A DNA stretch of 64,000 bases, from the NCBI RefSeq assembly GCF_022179525.1, contig NZ_BPQX01000037.1:1-64000 (forward strand), in the 5' to 3' direction. Below are positions 27,509-36,763 of this stretch, one piece after another. Numbering within the stretch: the first letter of the stretch is position 1; every line of letters starts with the position of its first letter. Source of the DNA: Methylobacterium persicinum (GTDB lineage Bacteria > Pseudomonadota > Alphaproteobacteria > Rhizobiales > Beijerinckiaceae). A program made the position numbers and the translations under genes. Under the pieces are notes generated by a model. The model was not told where the DNA came from. It did not search any database and saw only the letters and a program-made list of their open reading frames with translations.

Positions 27509-27553
27509 GGGATGGATGGCAGGCGGATGCGCGGATCTCGCGGGTTTGTAGCC

Positions 27554-28474
27554 CTACGGCGCCTTCAGAACCGCACGGCAGGCGGCGGGCAGGGCCGCCA
27601 TGGTCATCGGCGGCTTGGGCTTCGGCTTCACCTTCGGCGGCTTCGGGTGAAGCACCGCGTCGGAGAACCAGTAGCCGAGGTCATCGCAACCGTCGCCGGC
27701 GGGCGGCGGGTCCTGCGACTGGCAATCCCCCTGTCCGGCCGGACAGCTCAGGCGGATATGATAATGGTAATTGTGCCCATACATCGGGCGCACCTTCGAC
27801 AGCCAGCGACCGCCGCCGGATTCCCGGCAGAGCGCCTTCTTGATCGCCGCATTGACGAAGATGCGCTCCACCTCCGGCTGCTCCGCCGTCAGCTTAATCA
27901 GCTGGAGGTGATTTGGCGTCCAGACATCGGGATCGATGTCGAGGCGGTCGGAGCGGACCATGTCGGTGGCGGAGGTCTCCTCCCGCTCGGCCCGGCTCAT
28001 GCGGTGATCAGGCATCGGCGTCAGCCACACGTCGGCGTCGATGCCGATCTGGTGAGAGGCGTGGCCGGTGATCATCGGCCCGCCCCGGGGCTGGGCCATG
28101 TCGCCGACGAGGAGGCCGGGCCAGCCAACCCGCGTCGCCTTCTCAGACAGGCGCTCGATGAAGTCGACCATCACCGGCAGCCCGTACATCCGGTTGCGGG
28201 AGGGCCGCATCACCTGCCAGTGCTCGCCGTCCAGGGGCAGCGCCTCGCCGCCCGAGAAACAGCCCTTGGCGTAAAAGCCGTAGATATGCGGCGGCCCGGA
28301 ACTCGGATGGGTGACCCGGCCGAACAGCGCCTTGGCCGGAGTCGATGGATCGTCTGGGTTGGCGAGCGGCGGCAGCGGCTTCGGGTTCACGCTCCCCCTG
28401 TCCTGGGCGCCGGCCCCATCGGTCAGGGCCAGCGCGGCGAGGGTCGTGAGGCAGACAAGGCGCGGGAGCGTCAT
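27554..28474 (-). CDS. mepA: Penicillin-insensitive murein endopeptidase
   Basis: Zinc (LAS-family) periplasmic endopeptidase that cuts D-Ala-meso-DAP cross-links of peptidoglycan. The 306-residue precursor has a signal peptide (LPRLVCLTTLAALALTDGAGA) and the family core with LLVGDMAQPRGGPMITGHAS and the zinc motif HQIGIDADVWL (His and Asp ligands). The C-terminal MYGHNYHYHIRLSCP carries the HxH motif, followed by a Pro/Lys-rich tail. The start at 28474 places the signal peptide correctly. Confidence 0.93.
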   Translation of the reverse strand: MTLPRLVCLTTLAALALTDGAGAQDRGSVNPKPLPPLANPDDPSTPAKALFGRVTHPSSGPPHIYGFYAKGCFSGGEALPLDGEHWQVMRPSRNRMYGLPVMVDFIERLSEKATRVGWPGLLVGDMAQPRGGPMITGHASHQIGIDADVWLTPMPDHRMSRAEREETSATDMVRSDRLDIDPDVWTPNHLQLIKLTAEQPEVERIFVNAAIKKALCRESGGGRWLSKVRPMYGHNYHYHIRLSCPAGQGDCQSQDPPPAGDGCDDLGYWFSDAVLHPKPPKVKPKPKPPMTMAALPAACRAVLKAP

Positions 28475-28556
28475 GCGGGCGTCGGTCCGGGAGGCAGGGA
28501 ACACGCCGCAGCCTCGCCGTCCGCCGCGGCGTTTTTCGGGCAGACCTGTCGGCGCG

Positions 28557-29174
28557 TCAGCACTCCGACGGGCCGCACCATCCCGGGAGGTACCCGGCAT
28601 CCTTGGATTTCGCCAGAGACAGGGCCTTCTCCAGGGCGTCGGAGAAGTCGTCCTCGACCCGCTTTTCCTTGATGTTCCGGCGCAGGAAATCCGCCCACAG
28701 GAACTCGCTGAAGGGTGTGGTGTCCTTGGCGAAGCCGCCGGCACGCCGCAACTCGCCCGCGAGGCTGCGGAATGGGTCGTCCTTCAGGTCGTCGATCGCC
28801 TTCGGGATATCCTTGAAATCCTGTCGGACGCCTTCGGCATCGTAGGGATGCACCCAAGACTTGTGATCGCAGACGGTCCAGAACGCGTCCTTGTCGAGGT
28901 GGTGCAGGTCGGCGACCACCGTCACCAGCACATGCTCCACACCCTCCTCGAACAGGGCGCGGGACAGGTGGTGGTTGTCGATCATGTAGTGATGCTTCTT
29001 CGGCCCCAGCAGGGTCGGGATCATGTGCGCGCCGAGGTAAGCGCGCTTCTTCTCGGCGTCGAAGTCCTTCCAGCGCCGCCGCTTCTCGGCCACTTCCCGA
29101 TAGCCGACCGTCATCTGCGTCGGACGCAGCTCCTTGATCGGGACGGGCTTCAGAAGCGGTTCGCGGATGGCCAT
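28557..29174 (-). CDS. ParB-like nuclease-domain protein
   Basis: A 205-residue protein of the chromosomal ParBc_2 (putative ParB-like nuclease) family. It has PVPIKELRPTQMTVGYREV at the N-terminus and a family core with HHYMIDNHHLSRALFEEGV and WVHPYDAEG, but no HTH DNA-binding part. A WCGPSEC stretch ends the protein. The biochemical role is not established. Its stop lies 82 bases before the mepA start on the same strand, so the two could be cotranscribed. Confidence 0.82.
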   Translation of the reverse strand: MAIREPLLKPVPIKELRPTQMTVGYREVAEKRRRWKDFDAEKKRAYLGAHMIPTLLGPKKHHYMIDNHHLSRALFEEGVEHVLVTVVADLHHLDKDAFWTVCDHKSWVHPYDAEGVRQDFKDIPKAIDDLKDDPFRSLAGELRRAGGFAKDTTPFSEFLWADFLRRNIKEKRVEDDFSDALEKALSLAKSKDAGYLPGWCGPSEC

Positions 29175-29270
29175 CGTGAATGTGTCTCCTGCTGCGGCGA
29201 TTCCCCGCGGTCTATGTCATGGTATCGTCATATGCCATGCCCGGCGCGCAATCCGGCATTGTATGGCCGA

Positions 29271-29504
29271 TCACGATTTGCCGAGTTTCCCATTCAGGGC
29301 GGCGTCCAGGACGTGGACCCGGATCGCCGACGACAGGTTCTGCCCGGCCCGGCCTGCGTCGATCGCCCCGACCAGCGCCTGAACCGAGCGGCCTTCCCCT
29401 TCGGCGAGGCACGTGAGCGCCTGCCAGAACGGGTCCTCCAGGGAGATGCTCGTCCTGTGGCCCGCGATCATCACCGAGCGTTTGACGACGCCGCGCATGG
29501 TCAT
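29271..29504 (-). CDS. Ribbon-helix-helix domain protein
   Basis: A 77-residue RHH_4-type protein: VVKRSVMIAGHRTSISLEDP forms the ribbon and FWQALTCLAEGEGRSVQALV the helices; the rest is a short tail. Proteins of this type usually bind DNA as dimers. It lies 27 bases downstream of the DUF4169 gene, an association often seen in alphaproteobacteria. The ATG at 29504 is used; a second ATG is two codons later. Confidence 0.85.
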   Translation of the reverse strand: MTMRGVVKRSVMIAGHRTSISLEDPFWQALTCLAEGEGRSVQALVGAIDAGRAGQNLSSAIRVHVLDAALNGKLGKS

Positions 29505-29531
29505 GGCACCGATCCCGGGCGGGCGGCCTGC

Positions 29532-29729
29532 TCAATCCTGTTGGTCGTCCTGCGGGCCGGCAAGGCGGTGGCCCTCGTGGCGGGCCTCCTCCAGGGCCTT
29601 GCGCTTCTGCTGCAGGGTCCTGGCCTTCTTCGGGCGGCCGAAGGCGATGCGGTTGGCCTCGGCCTGGGCATCCGCCTCGGCGCGGGACTTGGCCTTGCGG
29701 ACCTGACGCAGGTTGACGATCTCGCCCAT
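29532..29729 (-). CDS. DUF4169-family protein
   Basis: A 65-residue basic protein beginning MGEIVNLRQVRKAKSRAEAD and continuing with RIAFGRPKKARTLQQKRKAL, both diagnostic of DUF4169. The function is unknown. It lies between fumC and the RHH gene on the same strand; a hairpin separates it from fumC. The frame is open through fumC, but the ATG at 29729 gives the exact family N-terminus. Confidence 0.88.
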   Translation of the reverse strand: MGEIVNLRQVRKAKSRAEADAQAEANRIAFGRPKKARTLQQKRKALEEARHEGHRLAGPQDDQQD

Positions 29730-29763
29730 CCCTTGGCCCCTCCGGTAACGATGCCACGGCGAA

Positions 29764-29786
29764 CCGGAGGGCGTGACGCCCTCCGG
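29764..29786. terminator. Hairpin between fumC and DUF4169
   Basis: A 10-base-pair perfect stem (CCGGAGGGCG with its complement, TGA loop) lies 9 bases after the fumC stop. On the fumC strand the T run is missing, while on the other strand TTTTTT follows. It may attenuate rather than fully end fumC transcription. Confidence 0.5.
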
Positions 29787-29794
29787 GATGTTTT

Positions 29795-31204
29795 TTACTC
29801 CGCGCTCGGCGCCAGCATCGTCTCCGGCCGCACCACGCGCTCGAACTCCTCCTCGGTCACATAGCCCAGGCGCAGGGCCTCTTCCTTGAGGGTCGTGCCG
29901 TTCTTGTGGGCGGTCTTGGCGATGGTCGCGGCCTTGTCGTAGCCGATGGAGGGGGCGAGCGCCGTCACCAGCATGAGCGAGCGGCTCATCAGGTCGGCGA
30001 TCTTGTCCTCGTTGGCCTTGATGCCGACGACGCAGTTGTCGGTGAAGCTCACCGCCGCGTCGGCCAGCAGCCGCACCGATTGCAGCACCGCGTTGGCGAT
30101 GACCGGCTTGAACACGTTCAGCTCGAAGTTGCCCTGCGAACCGGCAAAGCTCACCGTGGTGCCGTTGCCGACCACCTGGGTGCAGACCATCGTCATGGCC
30201 TCGCACTGGGTCGGGTTGACCTTGCCCGGCATGATCGAGGAGCCCGGCTCGTTCTCCGGCAGGGACAGTTCGCCGAGGCCGGAACGTGGGCCGGAGCCGA
30301 GGAGCCGGATATCCTGGGCGATCTTGAACAGGCCGGCGGCCAGGGCCGACAGGGCGCCCTGCGTGAACACCAGGGCGTCGTGGGTGGCGAGCGCCTCGAA
30401 CTTGTTCTGGGCCGAGGTGAAGGGCAGGCCGGTCAGCTCGGAGACCTTCGCGGCGAAGCGGTCGGCGAATTCGGGATGGGCGTTGAGGCCCGTCCCCACC
30501 GCCGTGCCGCCCTGCGCCAGGGCGAGGACCCCCGGCATGGTCGCGGCGACGCGGGAGCCGCCGAGCGCCACCTGTGCGGCGTAGCCGGAGAATTCCTGGC
30601 CGAGGGAGACGGGCGTCGCATCCTGCAGATGGGTGCGGCCGATCTTCACGATGCTCCCGAAGGCCCTCGCCTTGGCATCGAGGGCGGAGTGCAGGTGCGT
30701 CAGAGCCGGCATCAGCCGGTCGTTGATCTCCCGGGCCACGGCGATGTGCATCGCGGTGGGGAAGGTGTCGTTGGAGGACTGGCCGCGGTTGCAATGGTCG
30801 TTGGGGTGGATCGGGCTCTTGCCGCCCCGCTGGCCGCCGAGGGACTCGTTGGCGAGGCTGGCGATCACCTCGTTGGCGTTCATGTTGGACTGGGTGCCCG
30901 AGCCGGTCTGCCAGACCACCAGGGGGAACTCGTCGTCGTGCTCGCCGTCCACCACGGTGGCGGCCGCGGCGGCGATGGCGTCGGCGAGCTTCGGCTCGAG
31001 GACGCCGAGATCCTTGTTCACCAGGGCCGCCGCCTGCTTCACCAGACCCAGGGCGTGGACCAGCGGGGCCGGCATCCGCTCGGTGCCGATCTTGAAGTTC
31101 TGGATCGACCGCTGGGTCTGCGCGCCCCAATAACGATGGGCCGGAACCTCGATCGGGCCGAAGGTGTCCGATTCGGTGCGGGTCGCGGTTTCGGTGGGCG
31201 ACAT
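29795..31204 (-). CDS. fumC: Class II fumarate hydratase
   Basis: Reversibly hydrates fumarate to malate in the TCA cycle. The 469-residue length is standard for the iron-free class II enzyme. It contains [52 protein letters not shown] and the superfamily signature [13 protein letters not shown] (mobile loop with catalytic Ser). The ATG at 31204 was chosen because residues upstream do not match the family. It is divergent from the P450 gene. Confidence 0.98.
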   Translation of the reverse strand: MSPTETATRTESDTFGPIEVPAHRYWGAQTQRSIQNFKIGTERMPAPLVHALGLVKQAAALVNKDLGVLEPKLADAIAAAAATVVDGEHDDEFPLVVWQTGSGTQSNMNANEVIASLANESLGGQRGGKSPIHPNDHCNRGQSSNDTFPTAMHIAVAREINDRLMPALTHLHSALDAKARAFGSIVKIGRTHLQDATPVSLGQEFSGYAAQVALGGSRVAATMPGVLALAQGGTAVGTGLNAHPEFADRFAAKVSELTGLPFTSAQNKFEALATHDALVFTQGALSALAAGLFKIAQDIRLLGSGPRSGLGELSLPENEPGSSIMPGKVNPTQCEAMTMVCTQVVGNGTTVSFAGSQGNFELNVFKPVIANAVLQSVRLLADAAVSFTDNCVVGIKANEDKIADLMSRSLMLVTALAPSIGYDKAATIAKTAHKNGTTLKEEALRLGYVTEEEFERVVRPETMLAPSAE

Positions 31205-31383
31205 CGTGGCCTCTACGTCTGGTGCGGTGCGGCGCCTACTTAACGGAGGCGGGACCGAAGCGCGATGGCGCAAGGTCCGGGCCGGCCGACATCCTTGCCG
31301 CTCTGTCCACGGCAATCGCGGCTCCGGCGCCGCCTCTCACGAGCCTCGGAGCGACGAGCCTGAGCATCGACCATACCGCCCCG

Positions 31384-32760
31384 ATGGGGGATCTCGCGCC
31401 TGCGAACCGGTTCCGGCCGGCCGTCCCGCCGCCCCTCACGCAGCCCCTGGGCCTGCTCGATTTCCTGCGCGCCGCCCGGCGCAACCCGATCACCACCTGG
31501 GCGGACGCCCATTTCCGCCTCCCCGTCGTGGCGGCCGAGGGCGTGATGGGCCGTATCACCGTGGTCAGCGAGCCCTCGCTGATCCGCAGGGTGCTGATCG
31601 ACAATGCCGACGCCTACCGAAAGGACGATCTTCAGCGCCGTGTCCTGGCCCCGGGCCTGGGCAATGGCCTCCTCAGCGCCGAGGGCGACGAGTGGAAGTT
31701 GCAGCGGCGGACCCTGGCACCGATCTTCTCGGCCCGCACCGTGCGGAGCTTCGAGGCGGCGATGAACGCGTCGGGGGCCCGCATCGCCCGGCGCCTGCGC
31801 CGCCGGGACGGCATGCGCGTCGACGTGGCCCTGGAGATGACCCGGACCACCCTCGATGTGCTGGAACGGACGATCTTCACCCAGGGATTGCCTGGCGACC
31901 CGGATGCGCTCGGGCGGGCGATCACCCGGTTCCTGGAGGCGGTCGGCCCCATCGATCCCCTCGACGTGTTCGGGGTGCCCGACTTCGTGCCACGCATCGG
32001 CCGCCTGCGGGCTCGGCCCGCCGGCCGGTTCTTCGCGGAGATCGTGGACGAGCTGATCACTAGGCGTCGCGCCCTGATGGCGCAGGGGGAGGGGCCGCAG
32101 GACCTGCTGACCCTCCTGCTCGCCGCGCAGGATCCCGAGACGGGCAACGGGCTCACGGATCTCGCGGTGCGAGCCAACATCGTGACCTTCATCGCCGCCG
32201 GCCATGAGACCACGGCCAACGCCCTGACCTGGGCCCTCTACTGCCTGTCGCAGGACGAGGCGGCGCAGGAGCGCGTAGAGGCGGAGGTCGATGCGGCGCC
32301 GGAGGGCGACTTCACCCTCGACGCACTGCCCTTCACCCGGGCCGTGGTGGAGGAAGGGATGCGCCTTTTCCCGCCAGTGCCGTTCCTCAGCCGGCAGGCG
32401 GTGCGCGGCGACCGGTTCGGCCGGATCAAGGTGCCCAGCGGATCCCTGGTGCTCATCGCGCCGTGGGTGCTCCATCGGCACCACCTGCTGTGGGACGACC
32501 CGGAGGCCTTCGTGCCGGAGCGGTTCCTGCCGGAGAACCGGGACGCCATCCCCCGCTTCAGCTACCTGCCGTTCGGAGCGGGTCCGCGGGTCTGCATCGG
32601 GCAGACGTTTTCCGTGCAGGAGGCGGCCATTCTCCTGGCCCACGTGGTCCGTGCGGTGCGCTTCAGGCTGCCGGACGACCACCCGCCCATGACGCCCCTC
32701 CACCGGGTGACCCTGCGGCCGGAGCACGGGCTGAAGATGGACGCCACCGCACGGAACTAG
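31384..32760 (+). CDS. Cytochrome P450
   Basis: Heme monooxygenase of 458 residues. The I-helix oxygen-activation motif is AGHETTANALTW, the K-helix ExxR is EEGMRLFPPVP, and the heme ligand loop is FGAGPRVCIG with the axial Cys. The general type resembles bacterial CYP enzymes of fatty-acid or terpenoid oxidation, but the substrate cannot be assigned. No ferredoxin or reductase gene is adjacent, so electrons must come from a distant partner. An earlier in-frame start is possible; the ATG at 31384 gives a normal length. Confidence 0.92.
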   Translation: MGDLAPANRFRPAVPPPLTQPLGLLDFLRAARRNPITTWADAHFRLPVVAAEGVMGRITVVSEPSLIRRVLIDNADAYRKDDLQRRVLAPGLGNGLLSAEGDEWKLQRRTLAPIFSARTVRSFEAAMNASGARIARRLRRRDGMRVDVALEMTRTTLDVLERTIFTQGLPGDPDALGRAITRFLEAVGPIDPLDVFGVPDFVPRIGRLRARPAGRFFAEIVDELITRRRALMAQGEGPQDLLTLLLAAQDPETGNGLTDLAVRANIVTFIAAGHETTANALTWALYCLSQDEAAQERVEAEVDAAPEGDFTLDALPFTRAVVEEGMRLFPPVPFLSRQAVRGDRFGRIKVPSGSLVLIAPWVLHRHHLLWDDPEAFVPERFLPENRDAIPRFSYLPFGAGPRVCIGQTFSVQEAAILLAHVVRAVRFRLPDDHPPMTPLHRVTLRPEHGLKMDATARN

Positions 32761-32806
32761 AGCCGCACCCGAACGAGTTGGTTCAGCAAGCAGCTCCAGA
32801 TCTTCC

Positions 32807-32951
32807 CCTCATCCTGAGGTGCGGCGATAGCCGCCTCGAAGGCCTCATCCTGAGGTGCGGCGATAGCCGCCTCGAAGGAGGGCTCCAGGGATCGCGCGGC
32901 CAGCTGGAGCCCTCCTTCGAGGCCCGCTGACGCGGGCACCTTAGGATGAGG
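32807..32951. repeat. REP-like inverted repeat, family 2, copy B with tandem left arm
   Basis: The left unit of 36 bases (from CCTCATCCTGAGGTGCGGCG to CTCGAAGG) occurs twice in tandem, at 32807-32842 and 32843-32878, followed by one right half ending in AGGATGAGG. The duplication is direct evidence of recent rearrangement. It lies in the 519-base gap 32761-33279 between the P450 and sspB 3' ends, where I see no gene. Confidence 0.88.
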
Positions 32952-33086
32952 TGAGAGGCCGGGGGCCGCGTCGACGTGATCGGTCGCTGCGCTAGCAGGC
33001 TGCTGCAAAAGTCCGGCGAGGGAGATCATTCGCGCAGGGTGCCGTGCAGCCTGGCTTCACCCGCCGTCATTGTGAGCGTCCCGCGC

Positions 33087-33178
33087 CGTCATTGCGAGCG
33101 GAGCGAAGCAACCCAGGGCAGCGGGCCGTTCCCGAATGTAGCGTATCACTGGATTGCTTCGCTACGCTCGCAACGACG
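33087..33178. repeat. REP-like inverted repeat, family 1, copy 4
   Basis: CGTCATTGCGAGCGGAGCGA on the left and CTGGATTGCTTCGCTACGCTCGCAACGACG-type sequence on the right, with a variable centre. A second partial left end (CCGTCATTGTGAGCG) lies just upstream at about 33064. It is in the same gap as family 2 copy B. Confidence 0.85.
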
Positions 33179-33279
33179 TTGAGGCGCTTGTCGTTGGTAG
33201 AGAAACCTTGCCTCCTCCGAACGACGTCGTCAGCAGCCCGCGAGCCAACACCCTCCCCGCCGAAGGGGGAGAGGACGCC

Positions 33280-33915
33280 TCAGTTCTTCTTCCGGAAGGC
33301 GTCCAGGCTCACGACCTCTGCGCTGCCTTCCTCGCCGTCCTTCTTGGCGGCGGGGCGGGCGGCCTTGTCGTCACCTTTGCCGTCCGACTTTCCACCCTGC
33401 GCCGCCGGGGCCGGCAGAACGGTCGGCACGCCGGGCGCACCGATGGTAGCGAGGCCCGTGCCGTTCCGGGGCTTCACCTCTCCGGGCTCCGACGCCGCCC
33501 CACGGGGGCCGTTCTTGGCCGCGGGCATCTCGGGTTCGGAAGACGCTTCGTTCCCTGCCTCGCCGAGATCGAACTTCAGGCCGAACTGCACGGAGGGGTC
33601 GAAGAAGCCCGAAAGGGCATCGAAGGGCACGAGGAGACGCTCGGGCACGCCGGAGAACGACAGGCCCACCTCGAAGGCGTGCTCGGTCACCGCCAGATCC
33701 CAGAATTGGTGCTGCAGGACGATCGTCATGTCCTGCGGGTACTTGTCCCTGAGGGCCTGGGAGATGCGGACGCCCGGCGCTTCGGTGCGGAACGAGACGT
33801 AGAAGTGGTGCTCGCCCATCAAGCCGTTATGGGCCGCATCCGAGAGGACCTTCCGGACAACGCCGCGGAGGGCGTCCTGCACCAAAAGGTCGTAGCGAAT
33901 CAGGTCGTCTGCCAT
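33280..33915 (-). CDS. sspB: SspB-type ClpXP adaptor
   Basis: SspB binds ssrA-tagged polypeptides and hands them to ClpXP protease. The 211-residue protein has the substrate-binding domain (about residues 1-125; NGLMGEHHFYVSFRTEAPGV, MTIVLQHQFWDLAV, FEVGLSFSGVPERLLVPFDA), then a long Ala/Lys/Gly-rich flexible linker. It ends in a short C-terminal ClpX-docking motif (VVSLDAFRKKN). The gene lies 68 bases downstream of ssrA on the same strand, so tag-encoding RNA and tag adaptor are neighbours. Confidence 0.95.
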   Translation of the reverse strand: MADDLIRYDLLVQDALRGVVRKVLSDAAHNGLMGEHHFYVSFRTEAPGVRISQALRDKYPQDMTIVLQHQFWDLAVTEHAFEVGLSFSGVPERLLVPFDALSGFFDPSVQFGLKFDLGEAGNEASSEPEMPAAKNGPRGAASEPGEVKPRNGTGLATIGAPGVPTVLPAPAAQGGKSDGKGDDKAARPAAKKDGEEGSAEVVSLDAFRKKN

Positions 33916-33983
33916 TCTGCGTTCGCTTTGCCCGACCCGTTCGCCGCCTCGGTCCGGAGCCGGGGACCGTGGAATTCTAAAGT

Positions 33984-34009
33984 GGAGGCTTCTGTTGCCA
34001 GGTGCCTCC
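33984..34009 (-). terminator. 3' hairpin of the tmRNA coding piece
   Basis: A 6-base-pair stem GGAGGC/GCCTCC with a 14-base loop is followed on the minus strand by ACTTT. It closes the coding piece and may also slow transcription before sspB. Confidence 0.5.
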
Positions 34010-34331
34010 GAACCCCGCCTATGCGGTGCTACCCGCTAGGACTTCAAATCGGTATTGGGGACCGCTTACGCGGCCACCGCCACCGGAGCAAAGTTGTCGT
34101 TGGCAACTATTGCAAAGGCCCGATAACGGCGGAACCATGCCGAGCGAAAGCTCAACCTTTACGCCCTCGTCGATCCTATTTCGCCCCCGCCGAAGCTCAG
34201 TCATCATGCCCGCGGCCTTGCGGCCTTGCGGCCATCGGTCCTGGGCTCGGGTGGAGGCGCCGGGTACCGCCCCCGGGTCCGATAGGTTTATTTCGAAGAA
34301 CGTTTATCGCCATAGCCGGCCTTGCGACCGG
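33984..34331 (-). ncRNA. ssrA: Two-piece (permuted) transfer-messenger RNA
   Basis: tmRNA rescues stalled ribosomes and appends a degradation tag. On the minus strand, 34104-34069 encodes the tag ANDNFAPVAVAA followed by TAA (34068-34066), with resume codon GCC at 34104-34102. The gene is circularly permuted as in other alphaproteobacteria. The acceptor piece comes first and ends with CGCCTCC-A-CC (34259-34250); its T arm has CCGGG/CCCGG and a divergent loop. The coding piece starts GGGGGCG at 34188, which pairs with CGCCTCC to rebuild the acceptor stem. The coding piece ends at a GGAGGC...GCCTCC hairpin (34009-33984). The 5' limit near 34331 is approximate. Confidence 0.94.
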
Positions 34332-34398
34332 CAAAGGGAATATAGAGGGGATCGGCCCGGTTTTGAAGCCCGATCGCGCCGCATCCGTGACCGAACGG

Positions 34399-35205
34399 AT
34401 GGACGACCCGCCCAGTGTGGCCGCGGGTGCTCAGTCTCGTCCCGAATTCCGCGCTGGCGGAGTCGCCCGGGCTAGCCTCGCTCTGGCCCGGATGCTTCTG
34501 GTGGGGCTCGTCTGCCTCGGGGTGGCGAGCCTCGCGGCCCTGGCGATCGTGCGGGTCGGCTTCGACCTGTGGGAGGGGATCGACCCGTTCCTGCCGCCGG
34601 AGAGGCGGCCTTTCCTCGGCGTCGTGCAGCTGGCTCACCGGGCCTTCGCCGTCGATGTCCTGCGGCAGGTGATCCTCGCCGGCCTTGTCATAGGATGGGC
34701 ATGGTGGCGCGACCGGTCGGGCTGGCGGCGGCGGCTCGCCCTCGACAGGGAGAAGCCCAACGGCCTGCGACCCGTCGTCCTCCTGAGTATCCTGCTGTTC
34801 TGGCCGATCCTGCACATCGCCTGGGTCACCGGCACCGCGGACGTGTTCGGTGCGGGCTTCGGACGGAACATGCGGCTGTCGCCGTTCATGGACCGGACGG
34901 CGGTGGTGGCGTGGCTCGTCTACCTGACCGTGCTCGCCCCATGCGCCGAGGAGTTGCTGGTCCGCGGCGAGATGTTCCACCAGGCGAGCCGGGCGCTCCG
35001 TCCTGTCGGGGCGGCGGTGGCCACGGCGCTCGTCTTCGCCGCGGCCCATATCTCGTCGTTCGGCCTCGCACGGCCGGTCTCGCTCCTGCCCCTGGCCTTC
35101 GCCCTCGGCCTGCTGCGCTGGCGCACCGGCCGCCTCTGGCCCGGTATCGCCCTGCACGGCTGGTCCAATCTCGCCCTGGTCGTCTACCTTTTGTGGTTGC
35201 GGTAG
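34399..35205 (+). CDS. CPBP-family intramembrane metalloprotease
   Basis: A 268-residue polytopic membrane protein with the CAAX-protease/bacteriocin-processing (CPBP, Abi) core: motif 1 [12 protein letters not shown] (EExxxR), motif 2 AAAHISSFG and motif 3 [13 protein letters not shown], whose Glu and His residues form the active site. About six hydrophobic helices are visible. The ATG at 34399 was chosen; the frame is open far upstream only because it runs antisense through ssrA and sspB. It is divergent from ssrA. The substrate is unknown. Confidence 0.85.
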   Translation: MDDPPSVAAGAQSRPEFRAGGVARASLALARMLLVGLVCLGVASLAALAIVRVGFDLWEGIDPFLPPERRPFLGVVQLAHRAFAVDVLRQVILAGLVIGWAWWRDRSGWRRRLALDREKPNGLRPVVLLSILLFWPILHIAWVTGTADVFGAGFGRNMRLSPFMDRTAVVAWLVYLTVLAPCAEELLVRGEMFHQASRALRPVGAAVATALVFAAAHISSFGLARPVSLLPLAFALGLLRWRTGRLWPGIALHGWSNLALVVYLLWLR

Positions 35206-35378
35206 CGATCCTACCCGCCGCCCTCGCACGGCCTGTCAATCAGCGGCCGAGATGCCGCGGTACTGACTCGCCCTCCGGCCGGTCCTGCTCTAAGCGTCCC
35301 CCATCGGTACGGACGCCCGAGTCGGACGTTTGCGGCGAAGAAACGAGCCTGCGGCCATCTTGGCGGGCAGGAGTGCCC

Positions 35379-36173
35379 ATGGACGCGTATCACAGCCTTC
35401 TCCGCCGGATCCTCGACGAGGGTGTCGCCAAGGAGGACCGCACCGGCACCGGCACCCTCTCGGTGTTCGGGCACCAGATGCGCTTCGACCTGAGCCGGGG
35501 CTTTCCCCTGGTCACGACGAAGCGGCTGCACCTCAAGTCGATCATCCACGAACTGCTCTGGTTCCTCGCGGGCGACACCAACGTCGCCTACCTGCGAGAG
35601 AACGGCGTGACGATCTGGGACGAATGGGCCGACGGGGACGGCGAGCTCGGCCCGGTCTATGGGCGGCAGTGGCGTTCGTGGGAGAAGCCCGGCGGCGGCG
35701 CCGTCGATCAGATCCGCTGGGTGCTCGACGAGATCGCCCGAAACCCGGACTCCCGGCGTCTCGTCGTCTCGGCCTGGAACCCGGCCGACCTCGACCGGAT
35801 GGCCCTAGCGCCCTGCCACTGCCTGTTCCAGTTCTACGTGGCCGAGGGGCGCCTGTCCTGCCAGCTCTACCAGCGTTCGGCGGACGCCTTTCTCGGCGTG
35901 CCGTTCAACATCGCGAGCTACGCCTTGCTGACGCATATGGTCGCGCAGGTCACGGGTCTCGCCCCCGGCGACTTCGTGCACAGCTTCGGTGACGTGCACC
36001 TGTACCGGAACCACCTCGACCAGACCCACACGCTGCTGCAGCGCGAGCCCCGCCCGCTCCCGCACCTGCGCCTGAACCCGGCGGTGCGGGACCTGTTCGC
36101 CTTCCGCTTCGAGGACATCGCGGTGGAGGGCTACGAGCCCCATCCGGCGATCTCCGCGCCGGTCGCCGTCTGA
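35379..36173 (+). CDS. thyA: Thymidylate synthase
   Basis: Converts dUMP to dTMP with methylene-tetrahydrofolate, producing dihydrofolate. The 264-residue length is identical to that of E. coli ThyA. The catalytic Cys is residue 146 in [12 protein letters not shown]; also present are [20 protein letters not shown] and [11 protein letters not shown]. The ATG at 35379 has GGCAGGAG upstream. Its stop overlaps the folA start by one base (TGATG), so the enzyme that regenerates its product's folate is translationally coupled. Confidence 0.98.
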   Translation: MDAYHSLLRRILDEGVAKEDRTGTGTLSVFGHQMRFDLSRGFPLVTTKRLHLKSIIHELLWFLAGDTNVAYLRENGVTIWDEWADGDGELGPVYGRQWRSWEKPGGGAVDQIRWVLDEIARNPDSRRLVVSAWNPADLDRMALAPCHCLFQFYVAEGRLSCQLYQRSADAFLGVPFNIASYALLTHMVAQVTGLAPGDFVHSFGDVHLYRNHLDQTHTLLQREPRPLPHLRLNPAVRDLFAFRFEDIAVEGYEPHPAISAPVAV

Positions 36174-36667
36174 TGCCGGGCGGACAGACCGTCGCCCTTG
36201 TCGTCGCCGTCGCCCGCAATGGCGTTATCGGCCGCGACAACGGCCTCGCGTGGCACCTGTCGAGCGACCTCAAACGCTTCAAGGCGCTGACGATGGGCTC
36301 GACCCTCCTCATGGGGCGGCGCACCTGGGATTCCATCGGCCGGCCCCTGCCGGGCCGGCGGACGCTGGTGCTGACCCGCGACCGCGGCTTCCGCGTCGAG
36401 GGCGCGGAGACAATTCACGATTGGAGTTCCGCCCGGAGGATGGCCGGGGAGCGGCTGATGGTCGTCGGTGGTGCCGAGATCTACGCCCTCGCCCTCCCGG
36501 AGGCCGATCTCATCCACCTGACGGAGGTCGAGGCCGAGCCCGAGGGGGACGTCCGGTTCCCGCCCTTCGATCGCTCCGCCTTCAAGGAAGTGCACCGGGA
36601 GGCGCACCCGGCTGGCCCCCGCGACGATTATCCTTACGCATTCGTCGACTTGGAGCGATTGCGCTGA
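36173..36667 (+). CDS. folA: Dihydrofolate reductase
   Basis: Reduces the dihydrofolate made by ThyA to tetrahydrofolate with NADPH. The 164-residue protein has the N-terminal VALVVAVARNGVIGRDNGLAWH-type fold, KRFKALTMGSTLLMGRRTWDS, and LPEADLIHLTEVEAEPEGD. It overlaps thyA by one base and belongs to the same transcript, which continues to hflK after a 241-base gap with a hairpin. Confidence 0.97.
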   Translation: MPGGQTVALVVAVARNGVIGRDNGLAWHLSSDLKRFKALTMGSTLLMGRRTWDSIGRPLPGRRTLVLTRDRGFRVEGAETIHDWSSARRMAGERLMVVGGAEIYALALPEADLIHLTEVEAEPEGDVRFPPFDRSAFKEVHREAHPAGPRDDYPYAFVDLERLR

Positions 36668-36730
36668 GGCGGCCCGCCGCGGTTGCGCTCAAGACCCCCC
36701 GTGCCCACCTGCCAGCCTTGACAGCGAGGG

Positions 36731-36763
36731 GGGCGGACCCGCAGTTGCGAAGGGGGTCCGCCC
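36731..36763. terminator. Strong hairpin between folA and hflK
   Basis: A 10-base-pair perfect stem GGGCGGACCC with GGGTCCGCCC and a 13-base loop lies 64 bases after the folA stop. There is no T run, so it may be a weak terminator or an RNA-stability element separating thyA-folA from hflKC. Confidence 0.45.

Noticed and set aside
34037-34053. Plus-strand resemblance to a selenocysteine tRNA anticodon arm (GGACTTCAAATC)
   Set aside because: The anticodon stem does not pair beyond three bases and no acceptor stem forms. The minus strand encodes a complete tmRNA tag and acceptor pairing instead.
33154-34398. Long plus-strand open frame leading into the CPBP protease gene
   Set aside because: It runs antisense through sspB and ssrA. 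The CPBP family begins only at the ATG near 34399.
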